NCBI GenBank assembly: GCA_024635555.1
Contig: JAGXIO010000228.1
Span: 1 to 44,387, forward strand
Length of the DNA stretch: 44,387 nt
Origin: Saccharicrinis sp.
GTDB taxonomy: Bacteria; Bacteroidota; Bacteroidia; Bacteroidales; Marinilabiliaceae
Direction of reading: 5' to 3'
The notes below the pieces were generated by a model. The model had not been told where the DNA came from. It made no database searches and saw only the letters and a list, made by a program, of their open reading frames with translations. A program made the translations under genes and the position numbers. Positions 23,945 to 32,041 of this stretch are shown in pieces. Each line of letters begins with the position of its first letter. Positions within the stretch are counted from its first letter, which is position 1.

Positions 23945-24871
23945 TTATGATTGTTTAAATAAGGCTGCTGCCCCCAAAATACCCGAAAGTTCATCAAGTT
24001 CTGAAAGGGCGATTTTAACCTGATAATTTTTATATGGTTTCAAAAATTCGGTATCCGAAAGCTTTTCCAGATATGGTTTCATACCTTTTGAAACACCTCC
24101 CCCAATCACGATGATATCGGGAGCAAACAGATTGATGTAATTGTGAATTCCGGTTTTAAGATGGGAAACAAAGTCGGAAACAATTTTCGCCGCGATGGTG
24201 TTCCCTTTCTGTTCAGCCTTAAAAATAGTTTCCACATTCAAAGGCAGGTCTGGAAATTTCTCCACCCACCCCAATCGTTTAGCCGAATCAACTATCCCTG
24301 TTGCCGAAACCAATGCTTCCAGACAACCTTCCTTACCGCAATAACACTTGAAATCGGTATGACCAATGCTGATATGGCCACCCATGTGAGCAAACGGAAG
24401 ATTGGTTTCAAATTTTCCGTTGGCAATAAAACCTAAACCAAGCCCAGTACCCAATGTGAGCACCAATACCCGGTTTTGACCTTTGCCAATACCATAAAGT
24501 GCTTCACCAAGTGCCACTACCCGAGCATCGTTATCAGCACGACAAGGCAATGAACTGTATTTTAGAATGTATTCCGAAAGGGGATAATCTTCCATAAATT
24601 CGAGAAAACCGTAGGTGGAATCCACCATTCCGTCATCGAAAACAAAACCGGTAACACCAAATCCCACTCCTAATATAGTTGAATGCTTCTTTTGAGCCAC
24701 AGCTTTTAATTGGTCTATTCCTGAATTTATTATTTTCAGAAATTTGGCAGAATCTTTTGTTTCGGTAGGTGAAATAAGTATTTCCAACACTTCACCTTTT
24801 TCCAAATCTACCAGTCCAAGTTTGGTGCGCGTTCCACCAATGTCGATGCCGATTGCTAATTTTGAAATCAT
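23945..24871 (-). CDS. ROK-family sugar kinase
   Basis: A 308-residue ROK kinase with all expected motifs: LAIGIDIGGTRTKLG with phosphate-1 Asp10, CRADNDARVVALGEALYG with the catalytic Asp, LTLGTGLGLGFIANG, the zinc-binding DFKCYCGKEGCLEAL, and IIVIGGGVSKGMKP. There is no N-terminal helix-turn-helix. It should phosphorylate a hexose or amino sugar in the cytoplasm using ATP. It starts with ATG at 24871, 13 bases after the T9SS-exported beta-helix gene. Its 3' half is almost identical to that of the ROK gene at 20260-21207, and it appears to be the active member of the pair. Confidence 0.92.
   Translation of the reverse strand: MISKLAIGIDIGGTRTKLGLVDLEKGEVLEILISPTETKDSAKFLKIINSGIDQLKAVAQKKHSTILGVGFGVTGFVFDDGMVDSTYGFLEFMEDYPLSEYILKYSSLPCRADNDARVVALGEALYGIGKGQNRVLVLTLGTGLGLGFIANGKFETNLPFAHMGGHISIGHTDFKCYCGKEGCLEALVSATGIVDSAKRLGWVEKFPDLPLNVETIFKAEQKGNTIAAKIVSDFVSHLKTGIHNYINLFAPDIIVIGGGVSKGMKPYLEKLSDTEFLKPYKNYQVKIALSELDELSGILGAAALFKQS
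23991..24298. repeat. ROK 3'-half direct repeat, copy 2
   Basis: Direct-repeat partner of 20300-20607, same orientation. Recombination between the two would remove 3.7 kb, including the CE2-like esterase, the truncated propeller and the unrecognised secreted protein. Confidence 0.85.
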
Positions 24872-24884
24872 ACTTTTTCAGTTT

Positions 24885-27608
24885 TCAATGTTTCACTACC
24901 ACCTTGGCTGCTTTGAATGTTATATTATTGGCTATAGTTTTTACAAAGTAAATGCCATTGGCTAATGAACCTACGTTAAGTTCAACCGTATTTTTTCCAT
25001 CAATTATTGCAAATTGATTTTTAGCAAGCCATACTCTACCTTGTAAATCAATTACTTTAATAGTTACATATTGACCAATATTGGCATCCAAATCAACTTT
25101 TAATAAATCGGTTACAGGATTTGGATAAACATTTACTTCTGCTTGTCTATTAGCTTTCGATTCTTGAATGCTCGTTCCGATGGGGAAAACATCTTCAGCA
25201 ATCAAAACATCGTCAATATAAACAGGCGTAGTATTGTTACCTGCAAAAATTCTAAAAGCAACTGAACCAGTATAAGTACTTGTGAATGAATATGCACCAA
25301 AAGCTGTTGGTGTAGTTGTCAAAGCTACCGATTTTGAAAAAATGGTTGACCAAGGCGATGAATTCATCAGGAGATTTACACTAGTATTTCTTGCAGCATC
25401 AGCACTGGCTTTGAACTGAATTAAATAATTTTTATCTTTCACTACAAATACATTGGTACTATATTGTACATTATCCATACCATCATTAGTTCCGATAGCT
25501 GTAGTGGTTAACTTGATTGCATTACCAGAAAAACCAGTTTTCACAACTGATTCTACTGTAGCCGTGGCTGAATTTTTGTTAGAAAAAGTCCACCCAACAA
25601 GATTAGTATCAAAAGTAGGATTAGTAATCATATTTGTTCCGGGTGCAGGAAGTACAGGCGTTACTGTGAGCAACTGAGTAACCGATTTTGCACCATTGGT
25701 ATTGGTATTGCCTGCTTGCGAAGCCGTAATGGTAGATGTTCCAGCAGCTACAATATGTATTTTACCGTTAAGAATAGTAGCCACACCTGTATTTGAACTT
25801 GCATAAGCCACTGGCAATGAAGCTGAACTAGTAGCACCCGGATCAAAATCGGCTGTACCAATCACTTTAATAGGCAAAGCATCGAAAGTAAGGGTTTGAA
25901 GTGCTTTAGTGCCATCGTATCCATAGCCTGTAATGGCAAAATTATACGGATTTTCAGTAGCATCATCGTTGGCAATGCTTACTGTGCCAGAATATGAACC
26001 TACTGTGGTAGGAGTCAATTTCACTTGAAATGTTACAGAACCAGCAGCCGAAACGGTAGCTGGAGCATCGGTTTCGAGCGAAAATCCAGTACCTGTTACC
26101 ACCACCTTGGGAGTTGTGCCCGTAAGATTCAATGCCAAGTCGCCAAGATTTTGAATAGTAAATGTTACAGATTTTGGAGCAGTAGAAGAAACATCGCCAA
26201 AGTCGAAAGCGCCTGTATTATCAACAATATCTGTCGAGCCTTGTTTTACATTTATTTCGGCACGAGGAATTACAGTGGCATATTCATATGCACCCATATC
26301 GGGCAAAAAACCAATAGGGCGAGCTACTCCCAACATATCCGAAGTGGTAAATTGACCTGCCACATTACTACCATTGTTAATGGCAGGACTGTTATTATTC
26401 AACCGAAAATTGGCAGAAGCATCAGTTGCAAGAGTTGTAAATTGTGGGTTACCAATCATATCATGCGGACCTTGTTTATACGGACCAGCATTGCTGTTAA
26501 AATAAAGGTTATAGTCGTAAATTGCACCAGCATCGTTACCATTGGCATTTCCACCTGTACGGGCATACATAATATTGTTGTAGATTTTTACGTCGCTGCA
26601 ATTATTGGCATCAATTTCGGGATAACCCACCACAGTTCCATTGTTATAGGCTGTGTTATTGATAATATCAATATGGCTTGCTCTGTAAGCATGTACGCCA
26701 CCCCCACCGTTGTTATAAACTACATTGTTTGCCACTAAAGTACGGCCCACGTAAACTGAACCACCAGTAGAACCGTTATTTACGTCCAAAATTATACCGT
26801 TTCCATCGCTAAGTGCATTAATCTTTTCCCAAGGCACAAGGGTTTTGTTGTTGTAAACTACATTATTCCGTATAAAGATTTTATGGGATGTGACATTATC
26901 AATACTAATAGGATCCAAGAAACTGATACCACTAGTAGCATACATGGTGTACCAACAATTATTATAAATGGTATTATTCTCTATTGTTATATAATCTACT
27001 TTTCCGCCACCAACACCACTGGCACAATCATGAATTTTACAATTTCGTATAACCACATGATGTGCCTGTACATTTTTACCCAACGAAATTCCATTCGCAT
27101 TGTATTTTGATATTTTCAACCAATCTTTGATTCCATTTTCATAATCTTGCCAAGTTTGATATCCTTCTGCATAGGTTAAACTTGCGTTATTCCCTTCAAT
27201 TTCAAAACCTTCTACAACTATATAGGAGGCATCTACAACCACAGCATTCCAAACCTGAGAAGTTACAGTGGTAGAAAGTTGAATTTTGGGACTATGACCT
27301 TTTAGTGGCTTGTAAGTAATATAATTACCCTCAGTGCCCGAACGAGTGATGTTGAGCAGGGTCATGTTATTATAGGTGGTGTAACCATAGGTGCCATTCA
27401 TTACAAATACTGTATCACCAGGATTAGTAAGATTGGCTGCGGCCTGAATGGTCTGCTTTGCAGCGGTGCTTTGCAAACCATTGTTGGAATTATTTCCATT
27501 ATTGGCATCCACATAATAATTTGTGGCTAATACTGATGCCATAGAAATGATTGAGAATAGTATTGCGAATGCGATTTTCGCAAGAGAATTTCTTTTCTTA
27601 TAATTCAT
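24885..27608 (-). CDS. T9SS-exported multidomain beta-helix protein with CBM-like domain
   Basis: The ATG at 27608 is chosen because it starts a signal peptide (SLAKIAFAILFSIISMASVL); an in-frame start at 27662 would add 18 non-signal residues. The 907-residue product has a beta-helix at ~25-440 (TNYYVDANNGNNS, VENN-type turns, cap ARPIGFLPDMGAYEY), a choice-of-anchor-D/Ig-like domain (FTIQNLGDLALNLTGT), a second Ig-like domain (TLTFDALPIKVIG, SSNTGVATI), a CBM4/9-like beta-sandwich (NPTFDTNLVGWTFSN, FRIFAGNNTTPVYIDDVLI), and a C-terminal type A sorting domain (EVNVYPNPVTDLLKVDL, LNVGSLANGIYFVKT). The last directs export by the type IX system and cell-surface attachment. It likely binds and cleaves an extracellular polysaccharide; lyase activity is not proven. 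Confidence 0.88.
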   Translation of the reverse strand: MNYKKRNSLAKIAFAILFSIISMASVLATNYYVDANNGNNSNNGLQSTAAKQTIQAAANLTNPGDTVFVMNGTYGYTTYNNMTLLNITRSGTEGNYITYKPLKGHSPKIQLSTTVTSQVWNAVVVDASYIVVEGFEIEGNNASLTYAEGYQTWQDYENGIKDWLKISKYNANGISLGKNVQAHHVVIRNCKIHDCASGVGGGKVDYITIENNTIYNNCWYTMYATSGISFLDPISIDNVTSHKIFIRNNVVYNNKTLVPWEKINALSDGNGIILDVNNGSTGGSVYVGRTLVANNVVYNNGGGGVHAYRASHIDIINNTAYNNGTVVGYPEIDANNCSDVKIYNNIMYARTGGNANGNDAGAIYDYNLYFNSNAGPYKQGPHDMIGNPQFTTLATDASANFRLNNNSPAINNGSNVAGQFTTSDMLGVARPIGFLPDMGAYEYATVIPRAEINVKQGSTDIVDNTGAFDFGDVSSTAPKSVTFTIQNLGDLALNLTGTTPKVVVTGTGFSLETDAPATVSAAGSVTFQVKLTPTTVGSYSGTVSIANDDATENPYNFAITGYGYDGTKALQTLTFDALPIKVIGTADFDPGATSSASLPVAYASSNTGVATILNGKIHIVAAGTSTITASQAGNTNTNGAKSVTQLLTVTPVLPAPGTNMITNPTFDTNLVGWTFSNKNSATATVESVVKTGFSGNAIKLTTTAIGTNDGMDNVQYSTNVFVVKDKNYLIQFKASADAARNTSVNLLMNSSPWSTIFSKSVALTTTPTAFGAYSFTSTYTGSVAFRIFAGNNTTPVYIDDVLIAEDVFPIGTSIQESKANRQAEVNVYPNPVTDLLKVDLDANIGQYVTIKVIDLQGRVWLAKNQFAIIDGKNTVELNVGSLANGIYFVKTIANNITFKAAKVVVKH

Positions 27609-27675
27609 ATATTCGGTATTTGTAAAAATTAAAAATTTCATCACAATTTGGTTATTAAACATTTATAAATTCATG

Positions 27676-27850
27676 CTAGTACGATCCACGGTTCGGTCTT
27701 TTCGCCGGTCTTGTTATTCCATCCAAATCAACGGAAGGCGAAGCGATGAAATTCTGCACTCCAGAGTCAAAGGCCGGACTTCCTGGTTTCAACCTAAAAT
27801 CGGCTACTGCAGGATCGATTGATATATTTACAGATTGCTAATTTTTTCAT
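27676..27850 (-). pseudogene. Internally deleted beta-helix gene remnant
   Basis: The minus strand has a start-like ATG at 27850 (MKKLAI), but after a few codons only another frame makes sense. That frame reads VNISIDPAVADFRLKPGSPA, FDSGVQNF, DLDGITRPAKRPNRGSY and then TAG at 27676-27678. The DFRLKPGSPA...GITRP...RG.Y pattern is the C-terminal cap of beta-helix proteins (compare DFRLKAGSPA in 42532-44178). So the beginning and end of a gene have been joined out of frame with the middle removed. It fills most of the gap between the T9SS protein and the pyruvyl-transferase-like gene. Confidence 0.75.
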
Positions 27851-27875
27851 CTTTATATGGTTTATTCATTTAAGG

Positions 27876-29159
27876 TTATTTCATGCTTTTCAAACAGGCC
27901 TTTTTTATCACCTCCATAGTTTCTTTTTGCTTCATCTCAACAAACTTTCGGGCTTTCTCAACTTTTGTTTTCGCAGCCGTTGGATCTTTCGCCATGACAA
28001 GTACGGCAGGTATATAGCGTTTTATGTCCGCTTCATTGTCAAAATCAAATAACCAGTCTTGTAACCCAATGGTATTCCACATATATCCTTTTGTACTTTG
28101 TTCTTCCCAACGAACTAAGATAGCTGGTATTCCATGACCTACACACATAATCGGGCTGTGTTGCTCATGACTAAAAAGTCCGACAGAACGCTTGTAAATA
28201 CTTATTGCTTCGTCGGTTAACCAACCTGTATTTCTCCATACAACCCGTGACTTGACATCAGTTGGAAGTTTGTCATAAATCCAATCCTTACCAATAGAAA
28301 TTTGAGTTTCATCTTCGTGCACAATCAACACTTTTAGATTCGTTTGACGTACAATAGCTGTAATTGCCTCAATCATTGGTACATGATCATGTTCTTTCAT
28401 TGCTTCATTACGAGCATTTCGCTCTGCATCAAAAGGTTTATTTTTATGCATGTGCAACCAAACCGGAGTCATACGATGTTTGGGAACACAACAAATAAAT
28501 TTACCGTCCTCAAGATTATTTGCTTTAAGAAATGCAATTGCCCTAGTCTCATCTTCTACATCAGTAGCAAAAGCTGCATCAGGTCCCCATGCCATTACTT
28601 TGGCATGTATTCCATCCTTTTTAGCTTTATTTAATGAAGCAGTATCTCTAAAAAAAACAAATTCTGCTTCGCTCAATATCTCTTTTTCGGGTGTACCATA
28701 CAAACCGTATGTTACACCATATACGCCAAAAGGCTTTCCTGTTGATTTTTTAAATGCCGTTGCTTCTGCCCAACCAATGGTAGCAGGTCCGGAATTATTT
28801 ATAAAAATATCCGATTCCTTAATGGCCTCTGCCAATTCTGGAGTTGAAGCTACGCCATCAGCCGACAGCTTGCCCTCAACTATTTTCATTTTTGGGAATC
28901 TTTTCTTCAACATTTTAACCTCATTATCAGGCAAAAAATTATAATGTGGCCAAAAAATGACTTCAGCTTTTGGAATATATTTTTCTGCCAAAGCCAAGAA
29001 TCCAGGCGTATGGGCAATATCACCAATGTTTTCTACTTGCCAACCCGAACGGAGTAAAATTACAGGATTGCCATTTGATGATTTGGCAAAAATGCTAAGT
29101 CCTAAAACAGGCAAGTAAGCCAAAAAGACTACTTTCATTATCTTTATCCAAGTTTTCAT
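27876..29159 (-). CDS. Secreted polysaccharide pyruvyl transferase-like protein
   Basis: A 427-residue protein; ATG 29159 is preferred over a TTG at 29162. A hydrophobic leader (KIMKVVFLAYLPVLGLSIFA) precedes VILLRSGWQVENIGDIAHTP, the opening of the polysaccharide pyruvyl transferase (PF04230-type) fold; FINNSGPATIGWAEA, YGVTYGL, FVFFRDTASLNKAK and the C-terminal SVGLFSHEQHSPIMCVGHGI correspond to later conserved blocks of that family. The family normally works in the cytoplasm on lipid- or nucleotide-linked sugars, so a signal peptide is odd and suggests a different reaction or a binding role. It is 186 bases downstream of the GH38-like gene, in the same orientation. Confidence 0.72.
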   Translation of the reverse strand: MKTWIKIMKVVFLAYLPVLGLSIFAKSSNGNPVILLRSGWQVENIGDIAHTPGFLALAEKYIPKAEVIFWPHYNFLPDNEVKMLKKRFPKMKIVEGKLSADGVASTPELAEAIKESDIFINNSGPATIGWAEATAFKKSTGKPFGVYGVTYGLYGTPEKEILSEAEFVFFRDTASLNKAKKDGIHAKVMAWGPDAAFATDVEDETRAIAFLKANNLEDGKFICCVPKHRMTPVWLHMHKNKPFDAERNARNEAMKEHDHVPMIEAITAIVRQTNLKVLIVHEDETQISIGKDWIYDKLPTDVKSRVVWRNTGWLTDEAISIYKRSVGLFSHEQHSPIMCVGHGIPAILVRWEEQSTKGYMWNTIGLQDWLFDFDNEADIKRYIPAVLVMAKDPTAAKTKVEKARKFVEMKQKETMEVIKKACLKSMK

Positions 29160-29348
29160 CAATCAATTTTTTAATTTGGAAAAATTGTTGTTCAAAATCG
29201 TTTATTTCATATTTGTGTTATTTTACATAAAGCAAAATCTTCACAACCTAGTTGGAAAATATTATTCAATTAACTTACTAACCTATTTAAAACATCAACG
29301 AAAAATTTAAAACTAAATTTAATTTCCAACCAACCAAACAACATTAAT
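29160..29348. other. AT-rich intergenic gap
   Basis: This gap separates the pyruvyl-transferase-like gene from the GH38-like gene. I see no open frame with family likeness, no strong hairpin and no exact TAnnTTTG element on the minus strand. It may hold a promoter or a terminator that I cannot see. Confidence 0.4.
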
Positions 29349-31946
29349 TTATTTAATTTTCAATCTATAAGTCTTAATCTCATGGGGTTTAAAACTTAAT
29401 GGAAGCATTCCGTTTACGGGAATTAATTGTTTCTCGTTCGTTTCTATGTGAGTGGTTTGCCAAGCGCTGTCAATGTTTTGACTTGATTTAATAACAGAAT
29501 TCGATTTCGCAGCACTCATATTCCAAAAACGTGTAATCAGTCCTTTACTCATCCCCTCTTCCGATGGTTTTACACTCCATAGCAGCACATTAGGGTCGGA
29601 AACTGTGAGTAACGAGAACTTCTTTTGATTTGACGCTGATTTATTGCCTGTTACTTCGCCGGTAATCAATGGGTTTTGGTGTTCCAACGAGAATTTCATA
29701 GATGCAACAGCATCAAATCCTGATTGGTGACTAGTTAGGGCAAAGTGGTATTGGAAACTGGTTTCACCATTTTGATTAGGGAATCCCAAATAGCCGCCAT
29801 CTTCCAGCTTTTTATCTACCCTACCGCCAGCCAACGCACTCAACTGTGAGGAATTCTCATCTAACGAATACACCGAACTTTGTCCCAGTTTAAAGAAGCT
29901 GCAATCGAGGTTCGAGATGGTAATGCCGTAATTGTCCTCACTCATATCGGCAAAATGGTTGAATGTTTGCCAGTCGTAGCGAGCATTCTGTGAAGCATAG
30001 TGTCCACCATTGGTTTCCAATCTAGCGGTAAGTATAGCATCTAGCTCTTCGTAGCGCGTGGTTTGATTATTCAGGTTGAACGAGAAAGCCCATGTTTTGA
30101 CATCACCAAAATTGGCATCGATGCTGTTTTCGATTTCGATTCTAGGGCTGTTCGCAAAAAGTGTTACCCTAACGGTGTGACTAATCGGAAAGTTGGAAAC
30201 AGCTTTCAATGTAACCGACACAGGCCCGGCGTTTTCAACTACAATAGGTTCTCCCTTGTTTACATCATCGATACCCAAATCGTTTAGGAATTTGCCGTCG
30301 ATGCCTTTAACCAGCTGGCAGTTACCTGAAAGCTTGTCGATTATTTCAGTAATTGCACCCGACGGACTCAATCGCAACTTATAAAACGAATTGCTGATGG
30401 TTTCGCCTGAAACAATTATTTTGTTGGGGAATTGGGCTGGTTTCCCTTTTCTGATTTCAAATACTTTGTACCCAACTGAAGGAATATTTTCGGCAAGAAT
30501 ACGAAGGTATTTTTTGTCTGATTTGGTTATAAATTGATAGGAGACTTCTTTTTTCGACTGAAGGTCAATCACTTTCACCGGATAGTCATTTTGCCATGCA
30601 TAATCGGCCACATCATCTCTTTCCCAGCCAAGCGGATTGAAAACAAAAAAACGTGGATTTTCAGATTGACTGATTTGCTGACCCAATAATTTTGCTGACA
30701 GATTTTGCAGCGTATCCACATAATAAGAAAGGTTTTGTTGTAATTTGATTTGCCAGGCAGGACGCTCTTCCATGGCAACTTTACTATCACCGGTCCAATC
30801 GTGTTCCCAATAATAGCCAAACGAATCCCATGCTTTGTTTTTTGCTTCAGTCAATTGATTCGTAAAATCGGAATTTGAAAGACTTGCTATTGTAGCTAGA
30901 GCTTCCGCTCCCCTTAATTTCTCAGTTGCACGACGCATTTTGGCCGTTGTTTCGTTCATTGATGCCGAAAGCAAATCCCACTCATTGCCATAAGTCACTG
31001 ATTCGGATGGGAGATGGGTATAATTCTTCTCAATATCCTTAAAAAAATCTTCAGTAACCGACACCCTGACTTTGCGGCTGGGTGTCGTTCCATTCTTTGC
31101 GACCTGAATAAATTCAGGGGCTAAATAGGTTGCCAAATCATCATGCCCATAACCGATGGCTTCCACCGCATTATACGGGTATTTCGAATCGGGTGAAATG
31201 GTATCGCACATGGCATCAAGCCTTGGAATCATGCTTCCAATTTCTTTTACCGTGTTCACCGAATTCATGGTCGTACGTAATTCTGCATAACCTCCCAAGG
31301 GTGCGGTTTTTTTTTCGTCGAATATATACCACTTCATGATTACTCCATTTCCATCCAATCCGGAATAGTTGTACAACTGATGGCGGCGGTTGGCGCGATA
31401 CTCGTAGCTCATCTGGCTGCCATAACCGCCAATGCCGTACCAACTGTATTTTGCTCCGGAGCCAGCCCAAATAGAGCTCATTCCTAGTGGTAAAGTATTG
31501 TTTTCCATGGTTCCGGCCATTCTGAAACGCAAGTCGTATTTGCGTTCCATTTGTCCGGCATAGTACATGCCACGAATAGCAGCTTCTGTGGGCATTCCGC
31601 CGTAACAATTAATCAGGGCATGTAAAGGAACACTGATATGACCCGATTTGATGGCGGCAATCAACCTTTCGAATTGTTCCGGTGAACGATACCGCTGATA
31701 TGCCTGCATCCAGTAACTTCCATCGCAATTAAAACGAGACTGAAAATCATCAGGATTCGATTTTGTTGAATCAATTTGGTTCAGGTAATAATCGAGCATA
31801 TGCACAAATGCGGAATCGTAAGCGGCTTCGTTGGCTGTCCACATAAAATCGGTGTGGTCATCGGAAGCTAAGTAGATCCTTTTCTGTTGAGCCGAAAGTT
31901 GGAATGTAATTACAAGAATTGCAATTGCGAGAAAGAGTTTTTTCAT
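29349..31946 (-). CDS. GH38-like glycosidase (alpha-mannosidase superfamily)
   Basis: An 865-residue secreted protein with a signal peptide ending at SAQ. IYLASDDHTDFMWTANEAAY corresponds to the N-terminal His-x-Asp metal site of GH38; SRFNCDGSYWMQAYQRYRSP and GHISVPLHALINCYGGMP follow in the family's order. The C-terminal half has the GH38 beta-sandwich start (RFFVFNPLGWERDDVADYAW). In canonical GH38 the nucleophile Asp lies in an FGxS-type loop; here the corresponding stretch reads AGTMENNTLPLGMSSIW and shows no clear Asp, so alpha-mannosidase activity is uncertain. It may define a divergent subfamily. A second, decayed copy of its start lies at 11750-11869. Confidence 0.75.
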   Translation of the reverse strand: MKKLFLAIAILVITFQLSAQQKRIYLASDDHTDFMWTANEAAYDSAFVHMLDYYLNQIDSTKSNPDDFQSRFNCDGSYWMQAYQRYRSPEQFERLIAAIKSGHISVPLHALINCYGGMPTEAAIRGMYYAGQMERKYDLRFRMAGTMENNTLPLGMSSIWAGSGAKYSWYGIGGYGSQMSYEYRANRRHQLYNYSGLDGNGVIMKWYIFDEKKTAPLGGYAELRTTMNSVNTVKEIGSMIPRLDAMCDTISPDSKYPYNAVEAIGYGHDDLATYLAPEFIQVAKNGTTPSRKVRVSVTEDFFKDIEKNYTHLPSESVTYGNEWDLLSASMNETTAKMRRATEKLRGAEALATIASLSNSDFTNQLTEAKNKAWDSFGYYWEHDWTGDSKVAMEERPAWQIKLQQNLSYYVDTLQNLSAKLLGQQISQSENPRFFVFNPLGWERDDVADYAWQNDYPVKVIDLQSKKEVSYQFITKSDKKYLRILAENIPSVGYKVFEIRKGKPAQFPNKIIVSGETISNSFYKLRLSPSGAITEIIDKLSGNCQLVKGIDGKFLNDLGIDDVNKGEPIVVENAGPVSVTLKAVSNFPISHTVRVTLFANSPRIEIENSIDANFGDVKTWAFSFNLNNQTTRYEELDAILTARLETNGGHYASQNARYDWQTFNHFADMSEDNYGITISNLDCSFFKLGQSSVYSLDENSSQLSALAGGRVDKKLEDGGYLGFPNQNGETSFQYHFALTSHQSGFDAVASMKFSLEHQNPLITGEVTGNKSASNQKKFSLLTVSDPNVLLWSVKPSEEGMSKGLITRFWNMSAAKSNSVIKSSQNIDSAWQTTHIETNEKQLIPVNGMLPLSFKPHEIKTYRLKIK

Positions 31947-32041
31947 GTTTTTATTATAATATTAAACTGCATGCATACTAATTCTAATCATTCAAAAATC
32001 TACCTTTAAAAGCTACTCAACAACCAGCAATTTTCTTTTGA

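Noticed and set aside
26025-26738. Long plus-strand open frame (237 codons) opposite the beta-helix gene
   Set aside because: It is the antisense of a repetitive Asn/Thr-rich coding sequence and has no domain likeness; a shadow frame.
24885-27608. CRISPR-like regular repeats in the beta-helix genes
   Set aside because: The recurring words reflect protein turns (Asn/Ile-rich), are not exact, and have no spacer structure.
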